DNA from: Chromobacterium sphagni | GTDB lineage: Bacteria > Pseudomonadota > Gammaproteobacteria > Burkholderiales > Chromobacteriaceae | NCBI RefSeq assembly: GCF_001855555.1 | Contig: NZ_MKCT01000023.1 | Coordinates: 1 to 61,204, forward strand | Length of the DNA stretch: 61,204 bases | Direction: 5' to 3' | Part shown: positions 46,806-55,472 of the stretch, in pieces | Position numbering within the stretch: position 1 is the stretch's first letter | Layout of the letters: every line of letters begins with the position of its first letter | The notes under the pieces: model-generated | Databases searched by the model: none | What the model was told of the DNA's origin: nothing | The model's input: the letters and a program-made list of their open reading frames with translations, nothing else | Program-made: the position numbers and the translations under genes

Positions 46806-47834
46806 CTACTTTCCACTCTTCATGTCCTTGGACAGGAAAAAGGCATCGGAAAAGAACTCGTCTTCCGGCAAAGCGCGCTCGCGGGTGAAGCTGCCATGCG
46901 CCGCCTCCACCATCACCGGCGCGCCGCAGGCGTACACCTGATAGCCGGACAGGTCGGCGAAATCCTCCAGCACCGCCTGATGCACGAAGCCCGCGCGGCC
47001 GTTCCAGTTGTCTTCCGGCAGCGCCTCGGACAGTACCGGAATGAAGGTGATATGCGGGTGAGCGGCCTGCCAGCTCTCGGCCAGGTCGGCCATGTAAAGG
47101 TCGGCCTTGCTGCGCGCGCCCCAGTAGAACACCATCTGGCGCTGGATGCCGTGGTGGATCGCATGCTCGATGATGCCCTTGACCGGCGCGAAGCCGGTGC
47201 CGCTGGCGATGAGGACGATGGGCTTGTCCGAATCCTCGCGCAGGAAGAAGGAACCCAGCGGGCCCTTGAAGCGCATGATCTCGCGCTCCTTCATCTGGCT
47301 GAACACATAGTCGGAGAACGAGCCGCCCGGCTGGTGGCGGATGTGCAATTCGAGGAAGGCGTCGTCGTGCGGCGCATTGGCGATGGAGAAGCTACGCTTC
47401 TTGCCATCCTTCATCAGGATGTCGATATACTGGCCGGCGCGGAACTGCAGGCGCTCGGACACCGGCAGCTTGAGCTTCAGCACCGCTACGTCATGAATCT
47501 TTTCCATCTTTTCCACGCGGCACGGCAGCGTCTTGATCTGGATGTCGCCCATGCCGGTGAGTTCGCGCACCTCGATGCTGATGTCGCCCTGCGGCCTGGC
47601 GCAACAGAACAAGGCCAGGCCCTGCGCCTGTTCGCTGGCCGACAACGCCTTCTCCTGGAAGCCGTCCTGGCTGACCTCTCCCTCCACTACCTTGCCTTTG
47701 CAGGCGCCGCAAGCGCCGTCGCGGCAGCCATAAGGCAGGCCCACGCCCTGGCGCAGAGCGGCCTCAAGAATGGTTTCGTGCGCTTCCACACCGAATGTAT
47801 GCCCGCTGGGGAGCACCTTCACCTGGCAAGTCAT
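46806..47834 (-). CDS. 2Fe-2S ferredoxin/FAD/NAD(P)H oxidoreductase (glucoseen-reductase type)
   Basis: The 342-residue protein combines a plant-type 2Fe-2S ferredoxin domain, with YGCRDGACGACKG near residue 35 and the last Cys in LFCCARP near residue 75, with an FAD-binding domain (RSFSIANAP near residue 146) and an NAD(P) domain (GTGFAPVKGI near residue 218). This layout is shared by CDP-6-deoxy-delta-3,4-glucoseen reductases (AscD/RfbI) and by reductase parts of ring oxygenases. Betaproteobacterial genomes usually carry one copy with no sugar gene nearby, as here, so the electron acceptor is unknown. The start MTCQVKVLPSGHTF is preferred over MHFSQN at 47870. Confidence 0.87.
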   Translation of the reverse strand: MTCQVKVLPSGHTFGVEAHETILEAALRQGVGLPYGCRDGACGACKGKVVEGEVSQDGFQEKALSASEQAQGLALFCCARPQGDISIEVRELTGMGDIQIKTLPCRVEKMEKIHDVAVLKLKLPVSERLQFRAGQYIDILMKDGKKRSFSIANAPHDDAFLELHIRHQPGGSFSDYVFSQMKEREIMRFKGPLGSFFLREDSDKPIVLIASGTGFAPVKGIIEHAIHHGIQRQMVFYWGARSKADLYMADLAESWQAAHPHITFIPVLSEALPEDNWNGRAGFVHQAVLEDFADLSGYQVYACGAPVMVEAAHGSFTRERALPEDEFFSDAFFLSKDMKSGK

Positions 47835-47873
47835 GTCGTATCTCAATCCCGAATTCTGGCTAAAATGCACACC

Positions 47874-48791
47874 ATGCGTACTTTACTGATAATCGGCGCC
47901 GGCGATGTCGCCCGCCGCGCCCTGCCCGCCTTGCTGGGCCGCTGGCGAGTCCTGGCCCTATGCCGCAGCGCGGTGGCGGCCGAAGCATGGAGAGGCCTCG
48001 GCGTCCAGCCCATTCCCGGCGATCTCGACCATCGCGACAGCCTGACGCGGCTGGCCGGCATCGCCGATGCGCTGCTGCTGTGCGCGCCGCCGCCGCTGTC
48101 CGGCGCGAAAGACCCAAGGATGCGCAAGTTGTTGTACGCGCTGGCAAAAGGCGACAGCATACCACAGCAGTTTGTCTATATCAGCACCAGTGGCGTCTAC
48201 GGCAATGCAAACGGCATTGTGCTGGATGAAACTGCGGCGCTGCGGCCACAAAGCGAACGGGCCTGCCGCCGCGCCGACGCGGAAAGCCAGTTGCGCCGCT
48301 TTGTCCGCCGCCATCGCGGCGCGCTGACGATACTGCGCGCGCCCGGCATCTACGCCGACGAAAGGCTGCCGCTGGCGCGCTTCGCCAACGGCTCGCCGCT
48401 GATAGTTGATGACGAGGACAGCTACAGCAACCATATCCACGCCGACGATCTGGCCCGCCTGTGCGTGGCCGCGCTGCGCCGCCGCCAGGGCATCCGCGTC
48501 TACAACGCCTGCGACGATCTGCCGCTGCCGGTCAGCAAATGGTACCGGCAACTGGGCGCGGCGCTGGGCCTTGCCTGCCCGCCGCAACTGCCGCGCAGCG
48601 AAGTCCAGGCCAGGGTTTCGCCGCAGCAATGGTCGTTCCTGGCCGAGTCGCGCCGGCTGGACAACAGCCGGATCAAGCGCGAACTGGGCACGCCGCTGCG
48701 CTGGCCCACCGTGCTGGACTATCTGGCGGAGCTGTCTCGGGATGAGCCGCGCAAGGCGGCAATACTCGCAAGCCGCGCCAAGATTCGGTAA
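47874..48791 (+). CDS. SDR-type NAD(P)-dependent epimerase/dehydratase family protein
   Basis: The product is about 305 residues. The Rossmann motif [16 protein letters not shown] lies at the N-terminus and the extended-SDR stretch [15 protein letters not shown] follows near residue 100. The protein resembles YeeZ-like SDRs, in which the catalytic Tyr-Lys pair is degenerate; no clear YxxxK is seen here. The substrate is unknown. An in-frame ATG at 47865 lies inside a TAAAAT box, so the ATG at 47874 is preferred, and the mRNA may be leaderless because no ribosome binding site is present. It is divergent from the reductase gene, with almost no space between. Confidence 0.75.
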   Translation: MRTLLIIGAGDVARRALPALLGRWRVLALCRSAVAAEAWRGLGVQPIPGDLDHRDSLTRLAGIADALLLCAPPPLSGAKDPRMRKLLYALAKGDSIPQQFVYISTSGVYGNANGIVLDETAALRPQSERACRRADAESQLRRFVRRHRGALTILRAPGIYADERLPLARFANGSPLIVDDEDSYSNHIHADDLARLCVAALRRRQGIRVYNACDDLPLPVSKWYRQLGAALGLACPPQLPRSEVQARVSPQQWSFLAESRRLDNSRIKRELGTPLRWPTVLDYLAELSRDEPRKAAILASRAKIR

Positions 48792-48828
48792 CATCGCGTT
48801 TTTTTTGAGTTTTCAGCAGGCCAGCAAA

Positions 48829-49509
48829 ATGGAAAATCCGGCTTTTCAACGCGCGATCAGAAGCTTCGTACTGCGTCAGGGCCACCTGTCGCCCGGTCAA
48901 CAGCGTGCCATGGACGAAGGCATGCCGCGCTGGGGCATCGAATACCGCCCCGAACAGCTAGACCTGGAGCAAGCCTTTGGCCGCAGCGCGCCCAAGATCC
49001 TGGAGATCGGCTTCGGCATGGGCGGCGCCACCGCCGAAATCGCCGCCGCCAATCCGGAACAGGACTACCTGGGCATCGAGGTGCACGCCCCCGGCGTCGG
49101 CAACCTGTGCAAGCTGATCGCGGAAAAAGAGCTCTCCAACCTGCGCCTGATCCGCCACGACGCGGTGGAAGTATTGGACAATATGCTGGCGGACGGCAGC
49201 CTGGACGGCGTGCATATCTTCTTCCCCGATCCCTGGCACAAGAAACGCCACAACAAGCGCCGCCTGATCCAGGCGCCGCTGGTGGCCAAGCTGGTGCAGA
49301 AGCTGAAGCCGGGCGGCTATATCCACGCCGCCACCGACTGGGAGGACTACGCGCTGCAAATCATGGAAGTGTTCAGCGGCAACGCCGGCCTGGCCAACAG
49401 CGCCGACGGCTACGCGCCGCGCCCGGACTACCGCCCGCTGACCAAGTTCGAGGCCCGCGGCATCAAGCTGGGCCACGGCGTGTGGGACCTGATCTTCCGC
49501 CGCAAATAA
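48829..49509 (+). CDS. trmB: tRNA (guanine-N7-)-methyltransferase
   Basis: TrmB methylates G46 of tRNAs using SAM. The 226-residue protein has the SAM loop [15 protein letters not shown] near residue 56, [12 protein letters not shown] near residue 83, the family signature [17 protein letters not shown] near residue 127 and ATDWEDYA near residue 168. The open frame extends far upstream in register with a shadow of the preceding gene. The start [14 protein letters not shown] is supported by similarity. It follows the SDR gene by 37 bases. Confidence 0.96.
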   Translation: MENPAFQRAIRSFVLRQGHLSPGQQRAMDEGMPRWGIEYRPEQLDLEQAFGRSAPKILEIGFGMGGATAEIAAANPEQDYLGIEVHAPGVGNLCKLIAEKELSNLRLIRHDAVEVLDNMLADGSLDGVHIFFPDPWHKKRHNKRRLIQAPLVAKLVQKLKPGGYIHAATDWEDYALQIMEVFSGNAGLANSADGYAPRPDYRPLTKFEARGIKLGHGVWDLIFRRK

Positions 49510-49522
49510 GCTTGCGCCGCCT

Positions 49523-49545
49523 ACAGCCCGCCCTAAGCGGGCTGT
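49523..49545. terminator. Terminator between trmB and the glutathione peroxidase gene
   Basis: A perfect 9 bp stem, acagcccgc with gcgggctgt, has a 5-base loop between converging genes. Confidence 0.7.
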
Positions 49546-49557
49546 CTCATTTACGCC

Positions 49558-50037
49558 TCAGCGCGCCAGCAGCGCACGGACATCGTCCACCAGCTCGTAC
49601 GGCTCCACCGCCGGCTCGTAGCGCTTCACCACCCGGCCGCGCGCGTCGATCAGGAACTTGGTGAAATTCCACTTCACCGGATGCGGATGCTCCGACCCCG
49701 CCTGGGTCAGCCAGCGCCACAGCGGATCGGCGCCGTCGCCGTTGACTTCCAGCTTGGCCATCACGGGAAAGCTGACGCCGAAGCGACCCTGGCAGAACGC
49801 CAGAATCTCGTCGGCGCTGCCCGGCTCCTGGCCGCCAAACTGATTGCAGGGAAAACCCAGCACGGAAAAACCCTGGCCGGCGAAAAAGTCCTGCAGCTCC
49901 TGCAAGCCTGCATACTGCTTGGTATAGCCGCACTCGCTGGCGGTGTTGACCACCAACAGCACCTGGCCGGCAAAATCGGACAAGGACCGCGCCGCGCCGC
50001 CGGCGGTGCGCACGGTAAAATCGTAGAGCGTGGTCAT
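49558..50037 (-). CDS. Glutathione peroxidase family protein
   Basis: The 159-residue protein is a thiol peroxidase of the GPx family. The peroxidatic Cys is in NTASECGYTKQY at residue 36, the Gln in GFPCNQFGGQEP near residue 70 and the Trp in WNFTKFLI near residue 124, together the catalytic tetrad. A second Cys in FPCNQ is typical of bacterial, often thioredoxin-using, members. The start MTTLYDFTV at 50037 has GGAGG upstream; the frame opens at 50145. It stands alone and is divergent from the DUF1841 gene. Confidence 0.92.
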   Translation of the reverse strand: MTTLYDFTVRTAGGAARSLSDFAGQVLLVVNTASECGYTKQYAGLQELQDFFAGQGFSVLGFPCNQFGGQEPGSADEILAFCQGRFGVSFPVMAKLEVNGDGADPLWRWLTQAGSEHPHPVKWNFTKFLIDARGRVVKRYEPAVEPYELVDDVRALLAR

Positions 50038-50163
50038 CGCAACCTCCGTCCCGTATAATGCCGCAGCCCGGAGTGGCAACCGCCTGCGACTCTCTGAAAT
50101 CCAACGCCTGCGCATGCGGCGTCGCCGCCGAGCCCAGACTGTCACCGCCGGAGGTTCATATCC

Positions 50164-50643
50164 ATGCTGTTCAACCCCAGCCGCCAGGACGCGCGCCGAT
50201 TCTTTTTCGACACCTGGAGCAAGTCCAAATCCAGTCAGCCCTTGTCCGACCTGGAACAGGTGGTCCTAACCATTCTTATAGACCACCCGGAGTATCATCC
50301 CATCCTGGAAAATCCGGAAACTTTCCTGGGACAGGAATGGACGCCGGACATGGGGGAGAGCAATCCCTTCCTGCACCTGGGCCTGCATGTCGCCATCGCC
50401 GAGCAGCGCTCGATAGACCAGCCCTTCGGCATCCGCGCGCTGTACGCGCAACTGGCCTTGCGCCACGGCGACGAGCACCGCGCCCAGCACGAGATCATGG
50501 AATGCCTGGGCGAAATGATCTGGCATGCCCAACGCTACGGCGGCGGCCCCGACGTCAACCGCTACATTTCCTGTGTGCGCGGCAAGCTGGGCCTGGGCGA
50601 GGAAGAGCAGCCGCGGATCAATCCCAACGATATTCCGGACTGA
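50164..50643 (+). CDS. DUF1841 family protein
   Basis: This is a 159-residue soluble protein of the DUF1841 family, found mostly in beta- and gammaproteobacteria, with no known function. Family landmarks are MLFNPSRQDARRFFFDTW at the start, HPEYHPILENP near residue 41, NPFLHLGLHVAIAEQRSIDQ near residue 66 and MIWHAQRYGGGPDVNRY near residue 118. The histidine-rich helices hint at a metal-binding or DinB-like fold, which is only an impression. GGAGG precedes the start. Confidence 0.88.
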   Translation: MLFNPSRQDARRFFFDTWSKSKSSQPLSDLEQVVLTILIDHPEYHPILENPETFLGQEWTPDMGESNPFLHLGLHVAIAEQRSIDQPFGIRALYAQLALRHGDEHRAQHEIMECLGEMIWHAQRYGGGPDVNRYISCVRGKLGLGEEEQPRINPNDIPD

Positions 50644-50815
50644 ACCCTGCCGCCGACAGGCAAAAAAAACCGTGGCGGGAAACCGGCAACGGCGCAACAA
50701 GCGGGGCAGCTCAAGCCGGCGATGGCCGACCGAGCCTTTCCAACATAGCCAGATACTAAACAAATTTCAAATTCTTATTAAATAAATCAAATAAAATAGA
50801 CAGCGTCATGAACGG

Positions 50816-50853
50816 AAAAAGCCGGCTATCCCGTAGGAAACAGCCGGCTTTTA
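50816..50853 (-). terminator. Terminator of the 2-hydroxyacid dehydrogenase gene
   Basis: An 11 bp stem, aaaagccggct with agccggctttt, has a 14-base loop. It lies 35 bases after the stop on the minus strand. Confidence 0.75.
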
Positions 50854-50887
50854 TCAATAAAAGCGACTTCTGCTTTTAGCAAACCAT

Positions 50888-51838
50888 TTATACCAACCGA
50901 TTCAGCGCCTCATCCCGGACAAAGGCTTCGATATTCTCCACCAGTTGCGCCGCCAGCCTGCGCATCGCTTCAGCGCTGGCCCAGCCCACATGCGGCGTGA
51001 CGATCAGATTGGGCAGCCTGGCCTTGAGCAGCGGATTGTCGGGCGCAGGCGGCTCGCTGCTGAGCACATCGAAACCGGCTCCGCCCAGCTGGCCGTACTT
51101 CAGCGCCGCCACCAGATCGGCCTCGTCCACCAGGCCGCCGCGCGCGGTATTGATCAGGATGGCGCCGGGCTTCATCGCCATCAGCTCCGCCTGGGCGATC
51201 AGGCCTCGGGTGGAATCGGTCAGCGGGCAATGCAGCGACAGCACATCGGCGCGCGCCAACACCTGATCGAACGGCAGATAGCCCGCCCGCGCCGTCGCCT
51301 CGCCCTTGCGCCCGGCAAACACCACCTCCATGCCGAACGCCGTGGCCATCTGCGCCAGCTGCTGACCGATGCCGCCGCCGCCGACAATGCCCAGCACCGC
51401 GCCGCGCATCTCGCGGATGGGCGCGCCGAAGTGGCAGAACCGCTTGGCCTGGCTCCACACGCCGGCCGCCACGTCGCGCTGGTAGGCCGGCAGGTTTTTC
51501 ATCAGCGCCAGCATCAGCGTCAGCGCGTGCTCCGCCACCGTGTGGTCACCATAGTGGCGGACATTGCACACCGCCACCCCCTGCTCGCGGCAGGCGTCCA
51601 GGTCGACATGGTTGTAGCCGGTGGCGGCGATGGCCACCAGCCTCAGGTCTGGCAACCGCGCCAGCGCGGCGCGGTCCAGCGGCACCTTGTTGCTGATCAG
51701 CACCTCGGCGCCGGCGGCATGCTCCGGTATCTGTTCGATGGCGGTGGCCGGATATTCGCGGTAGCGGACGGGAAAGCTGAAAACGGGAACCGGGACAGGC
51801 AGGCTGTCCCGGTCGAGGAATACGACGCTATGAGTCAT
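50888..51838 (-). CDS. D-2-hydroxyacid dehydrogenase (glycerate dehydrogenase type)
   Basis: The 316-residue NAD(P)-dependent enzyme reduces a 2-oxo acid, probably hydroxypyruvate. The nucleotide loop is LGIVGGGGIGQQLAQMA near residue 148. The catalytic Arg lies in LINTARGGLVDEADL near residue 232, the Glu in SSEPPAPDNPLL and the His in TPHVGWASAEAMRR near residue 283. The TPHxxWAS pattern points to glycerate dehydrogenases (HprA). It starts 11 bases after the stop of the upstream DUF2189-like gene, so the two may be co-transcribed. Confidence 0.9.
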   Translation of the reverse strand: MTHSVVFLDRDSLPVPVPVFSFPVRYREYPATAIEQIPEHAAGAEVLISNKVPLDRAALARLPDLRLVAIAATGYNHVDLDACREQGVAVCNVRHYGDHTVAEHALTLMLALMKNLPAYQRDVAAGVWSQAKRFCHFGAPIREMRGAVLGIVGGGGIGQQLAQMATAFGMEVVFAGRKGEATARAGYLPFDQVLARADVLSLHCPLTDSTRGLIAQAELMAMKPGAILINTARGGLVDEADLVAALKYGQLGGAGFDVLSSEPPAPDNPLLKARLPNLIVTPHVGWASAEAMRRLAAQLVENIEAFVRDEALNRLV

Positions 51839-51848
51839 TGCTTGGAGG

Positions 51849-52634
51849 TCATCGCTCGAAGGTGATCAAATCCCGATAGGCATGCCAGCTGGACAACGCC
51901 AGCACCGGCATGATGATGATCAGGCCCAGGTAATAGGTGGCGAAGCCCACCACCGTCATCGCCACAATGATAACGGCCCACAACCCCATCGTCAGCACAT
52001 TGCGGTACACCGCCTGCACGCTGGCTATCATCGCAGTGATGGTGTCCACCTCCTTGTCCAGCAGCAGCGGAATGGATACCACGCTGATCGAGAACACCAG
52101 TTGGGCGAATAGGAAGCCGACGGCGAAATAGGCGACCAGGAACAGCAGATTGTCCGGCGTGAAGGCGTCGACGACGATCTCGTTCAGATTGGGCAGCGCC
52201 GCGGTATCGTAGAACAGCGCGAACATCAGCAAGGACACGCGGAACCAACCGAACACCAGCACCGCCAGCAGCACCGCGTACAAGCTGAAGCCCGGCATGT
52301 TGACGCGCCAGGCCGCCATGCTGTGCAGCAGTTTCACCCGGCCGTGGCCGTCGAAGGCCTCCATCTGCTTGGCGATGTCGTAGATGCCGATGGCGAGGAA
52401 GGGGCCGGCCAGCAGGAAGATGGTAGCGAAGGTGATCACCAGCTCCGGCGCCTGTTCGGCGTAAACCCCCAGCAGATAGCCCATCAGCACGAAGACCGCG
52501 CCATAGAACAGGCAGTCGGCGGGCGCCTTCTGGAAGTCGCGGAACCCCCTCTTCAACCACACAAACGGCTGCTGGAACGCCACCCGGCGCGCGACCGGGC
52601 GGACTGGCGGGACTTCATGTTGAGTGACATCCAT
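51849..52634 (-). CDS. DUF2189-like integral membrane protein
   Basis: The 261-residue protein has six hydrophobic segments and the pattern of DUF2189: WLKRGFRDFQKAPADCLFYG near residue 28, then AGPFLAIGIYDIAKQMEAFD near residue 78. Near the C-terminus is GLIIIMPVLALSSWHAYRDL. The function is unknown. The start MDVTQHEVPPVRP at 52634 has AAGGGGTG upstream. It directly precedes the 2-hydroxyacid dehydrogenase gene, and there is no evident functional link. Confidence 0.85.
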   Translation of the reverse strand: MDVTQHEVPPVRPVARRVAFQQPFVWLKRGFRDFQKAPADCLFYGAVFVLMGYLLGVYAEQAPELVITFATIFLLAGPFLAIGIYDIAKQMEAFDGHGRVKLLHSMAAWRVNMPGFSLYAVLLAVLVFGWFRVSLLMFALFYDTAALPNLNEIVVDAFTPDNLLFLVAYFAVGFLFAQLVFSISVVSIPLLLDKEVDTITAMIASVQAVYRNVLTMGLWAVIIVAMTVVGFATYYLGLIIIMPVLALSSWHAYRDLITFER

Positions 52635-52774
52635 GGCACACCCCTTGCATCGCGTGGAAAGGCAGAGACCTGGCGCTCTGAATTTCGTTATATGCCACAC
52701 CGGGGAAAACACAAAGCGGCCGCCGGGCTGCTACAATCGCGCGGTCAAACCCCAAGCAAGCGAAAGGAAACGCC

Positions 52775-53101
52775 ATGAGCGAACTGATCATTGAAGAACT
52801 GGTTGTCGGCGAAGGCGCCGAGGCGGTGGCCGGCCAGGAAGTCACCGTGCACTACACCGGCTGGCTGACCAACGGCACCAAGTTCGATTCCAGCAAGGAC
52901 CGCATGCAGCCGTTCAGCTTCCCGCTGGCCGCCGGCCATGTGATCAAGGGCTGGGACCAGGGCGTGCAGGGCATGAAAGTCGGCGGCAAGCGCAAGCTGA
53001 CCATCCCGGCCGAACTGGGCTACGGCGCGCGCGGCGCCGGCGGCGTGATTCCCCCCAACGCCACTCTGGTGTTCGAAGTGGAGCTGCTGCAGGTAGGCTG
53101 A
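52775..53101 (+). CDS. FKBP-type peptidyl-prolyl isomerase
   Basis: This single FKBP domain of 108 residues has no signal peptide and so is cytoplasmic. Drug-pocket and catalytic residues are conserved: [16 protein letters not shown] near residue 25, [20 protein letters not shown] near residue 54, and [20 protein letters not shown] near residue 84. It speeds prolyl isomerisation in folding proteins. GAAAGGAAA precedes the start. A strong terminator follows. Confidence 0.95.
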   Translation: MSELIIEELVVGEGAEAVAGQEVTVHYTGWLTNGTKFDSSKDRMQPFSFPLAAGHVIKGWDQGVQGMKVGGKRKLTIPAELGYGARGAGGVIPPNATLVFEVELLQVG

Positions 53102-53120
53102 TCCCATCCGCAGCGCCCGT

Positions 53121-53151
53121 AAAAAAAGGCCATCTCGCGATGGCCTTTTTC
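53121..53151. terminator. Terminator between the FKBP and DedA genes
   Basis: The stem aaaaaggccat with atggccttttt has a 6-base loop and lies about 20 bases after the FKBP stop. The converging DedA gene can use it too. Confidence 0.85.
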
Positions 53152-53166
53152 CATTGTCCGGCGCGC

Positions 53167-53784
53167 TTATTTCTTGGCGCAGGCCATGCGGCGGCGCCTG
53201 AGCCAAACCAGGCCGACCGCCAGCAGCAGCAAGGCCACCACGGCGAGAATGCCGGCTTGGCCGCGGTGCACCATGGTCATCAGCCATTCGCGGTTGGCCG
53301 CGCCGTAATAGCCGAGATACACCCACACCGGCACCGAGATCAGCGCGGCGAAGCCGTCCATCAGCAAGAAGCGCCAGTAGGGCACGCGCCGGGTCATCCC
53401 GGCGGTGATGAAGATCGGGGAGCGCAGCCCCGGCAGGAAGCGGGCGACGAACAGCACCCAGTTGCCGTACTTGGCGAACTTCTCCTGCACCGCCTCGAAA
53501 CGTTCTTGGGTGAGGATGCGGGCGATCGGGCGGAATGTCAGCACCTTGTTGCCGAAAGTGCGGCCGGCCATGAACATGATGCCGTCGCCCACCAGCACGC
53601 CGGCCATGCCCACCAGGAACATGTAGTGCACATTGGTGTAGCCCAGGCCGGAGATCACGCCGCCCGCCACCAGAGTAATGTCCTCGGGAATCGGCACGCC
53701 GAAACCGCAAACCAGCAACACCGCAAATACAGCCAGGTAGCCATAGCCGGTGAAAAAATCGAGAAGTATCTGCAGTGTATCCAT
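53167..53784 (-). CDS. DedA family membrane protein
   Basis: The 205-residue inner-membrane protein belongs to the DedA/SNARE-associated family, some members of which move undecaprenyl phosphate or phospholipids across the membrane. Conserved features are GFGVPIPEDITLVAGG near residue 33, GDGIMFMAGRTFGNKVL near residue 66 and FVARFLPGLRSPIFITAGMT near residue 110, with the functional Arg and Glu residues in place. It ends in a basic cluster LRRRRMACAKK. The start MDTLQILLDFF is preferred over MPADGTI at 53805. Confidence 0.92.
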   Translation of the reverse strand: MDTLQILLDFFTGYGYLAVFAVLLVCGFGVPIPEDITLVAGGVISGLGYTNVHYMFLVGMAGVLVGDGIMFMAGRTFGNKVLTFRPIARILTQERFEAVQEKFAKYGNWVLFVARFLPGLRSPIFITAGMTRRVPYWRFLLMDGFAALISVPVWVYLGYYGAANREWLMTMVHRGQAGILAVVALLLLAVGLVWLRRRRMACAKK

Positions 53785-53861
53785 TATTGTTCCGTCTGCC
53801 GGCAATCAAGTCATAGCGACAAGGCGGACGGCAGTTCGGCAAAAGTCCAAGAACGGGGGTG

Positions 53862-53867
53862 TATAAT
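53862..53867 (+). promoter_or_regulatory. -10 box of alr
   Basis: TATAAT lies 29 bases before the alr start, so the leader should be only about 23 bases. No good -35 box is seen at the usual distance. Confidence 0.45.
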
Positions 53868-53896
53868 AGCACACCTCTTGTTCACACTTTCTTGAC

Positions 53897-54970
53897 ATGA
53901 CACGCCCTATCCGGCTGGAGATCGATCTCTCCGCCATCCGCCATAATTTCCAGTTTACCCGCCAGCACGCGCAAGCCCGCCGCCTATTCGCCGTGATCAA
54001 GGCCAACGCCTACGGCCACGGGGTATTGGACACTGCAAAGGCGTTGGCCGATCTGGCCGACGGTTTTGCCCTGCTCAATATCGAAGACGCCGTCGCGCTG
54101 CGCGAAGCCGGCATCCAGCACCCCATCGCCCTGCTGGAGGGCCCGTTCGACGCGGCCGAAGCCGCCGCGATGGCCGAATACCGGCTGAGCGGCGCCGTCC
54201 ACTCACTAGAACAGATGGACTGGCTGGCCAAAGGTTCCGCCAGGGGCGCCGTCGAGGTCTGGCTCAAGGTCAACAGCGGCATGAACCGGCTGGGTTTCCC
54301 GCCGGCGCAGCTGAACGAGATCCAGGCCCGGCTGCGGACAATGCCGCAGCTGCGGCTCTCCACCATCATGACCCACTTCTCCAGCGCCGACGACGACTAT
54401 GGCGTGGACGAACAGTGGCGCCGCTTCGCGCCGCTGGCGCAGGCCAGCGGATTGGAGACCAGCGCCGCCAACTCCGCGGCGCTGCTGCGCCATCCGCATA
54501 CCCATGGCGACATCGGACGTCCCGGCATCATCCTGTACGGTGCCTCGCCGTTTGACTCCGCCACCGGAACGGAACTGGGCCTGCGGCCAGCGATGACGCT
54601 GTCCGCCGACATCATCGCCGTCCAAACGCTGCAAAGCGGCGACGCGGTCGGCTACGGCCGCCGCTTCATCGCCGGGCAGGCGATGCGCATCGGCATCGTC
54701 GCCTGCGGCTACGCCGACGGCTATCCGCGCATCGCCGCCAACGGCACCCCGGTCGCAGTGGACGGCCAAGCCAGCGGCACGGTGGGACGGATTTCGATGG
54801 ATATGCTGGCGGTGGATCTGAGCCATCTGCCGCAGGCCGGCGTCGGCAGCCGGGTGGAACTGTGGGGAGCCCAGGTACCGATAGAACAGGTTGCCGCAGC
54901 CGCCGGCACCATCAGCTATGAACTGATGTGCGCGGTGGCGACGCGGGTGCCGCGCGTGCTGCGCGGCTGA
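53897..54970 (+). CDS. alr: Alanine racemase
   Basis: Alr is a PLP enzyme that makes D-alanine for peptidoglycan. The 357-residue protein has the PLP Lys in AVIKANAYGHG at residue 35. WLKVNSGMNRLGFPP lies near residue 122, GDIGRPGIILYGASP near residue 205, and the second catalytic Tyr in AVGYGRRF near residue 253. GRISMDML near residue 297 is also typical. Its last 59 bases overlap the end of the converging rhombosortase-like gene. The length fits the proteobacterial enzyme. Confidence 0.96.
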   Translation: MTRPIRLEIDLSAIRHNFQFTRQHAQARRLFAVIKANAYGHGVLDTAKALADLADGFALLNIEDAVALREAGIQHPIALLEGPFDAAEAAAMAEYRLSGAVHSLEQMDWLAKGSARGAVEVWLKVNSGMNRLGFPPAQLNEIQARLRTMPQLRLSTIMTHFSSADDDYGVDEQWRRFAPLAQASGLETSAANSAALLRHPHTHGDIGRPGIILYGASPFDSATGTELGLRPAMTLSADIIAVQTLQSGDAVGYGRRFIAGQAMRIGIVACGYADGYPRIAANGTPVAVDGQASGTVGRISMDMLAVDLSHLPQAGVGSRVELWGAQVPIEQVAAAAGTISYELMCAVATRVPRVLRG

Positions 54971-55472
54971 AGCACGCCGCCAGCAGCAGCCCCGCCAGCG
55001 CCCCGCTGGCATGGGCCGACCACAACACCGCCTGGCCGCCAGCCCACGTCTGCGGCCAGACCCACTGCCAGCCCAGCCGCGACAACAACAGCAACGCCAG
55101 CAGCCATCCCGAACCGTCGCGCCGCCACTGCCAGGCCAAAGCCGCCCACCAGCCGTACAGCACGCCGGATGCGCCCAGAAACGGTCCGGCGTGCGGCAAG
55201 GCCAGCTGGACCAGCGCGATCGGACATGGCAACAACAAGGCCAGCCAGCACAACAGCCGCGCATGGCCGGGGCCGCCCAGCCAGGCCAATAGCAACAGGC
55301 CGGCGCTGTTGAACAGCGCGTGGCGCCAGTCCGCGTGCACCCAGCTGCCGCTCCAGCAGCGCCACCATTCATCAGCGGCCAGCGCCGGATCGAAGCGCCA
55401 GCGCCGCGCCGCCTCCCCCACCGGCAGACACAAGGGCAGCAGCGCCGGCAGCAGGCTGGGCTGGAGCCTCAT
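54912..55472 (-). CDS. Rhombosortase-like rhomboid intramembrane serine protease
   Basis: The 186-residue protein is a short rhomboid with about six membrane helices. The catalytic Ser is in GASGVLYG (Ser102) and the His in SAHASGALAG (His154). WVHADWRHALFNSAGLLLL near residue 44 is the early rhomboid signature. The small size without extra domains fits rhombosortase, which cuts C-terminal GlyGly-CTERM anchors of exported proteins. The preceding gene encodes a nuclease with such a C-terminal tail, and the two overlap by four bases (ATGA). Its 3' end overlaps alr by 59 bases on the opposite strand. Confidence 0.82.
   Translation of the reverse strand: MRLQPSLLPALLPLCLPVGEAARRWRFDPALAADEWWRCWSGSWVHADWRHALFNSAGLLLLAWLGGPGHARLLCWLALLLPCPIALVQLALPHAGPFLGASGVLYGWWAALAWQWRRDGSGWLLALLLLSRLGWQWVWPQTWAGGQAVLWSAHASGALAGLLLAACFSRAARAAPASPPRTSVHS

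Noticed and set aside
48406-48828. N-terminal extension of trmB giving a 367-residue protein
   Set aside because: The extra 141 residues lie in a shadow frame of the SDR gene. TrmB similarity begins at MENPAFQR, and the usual TrmB length is about 225-240 residues.
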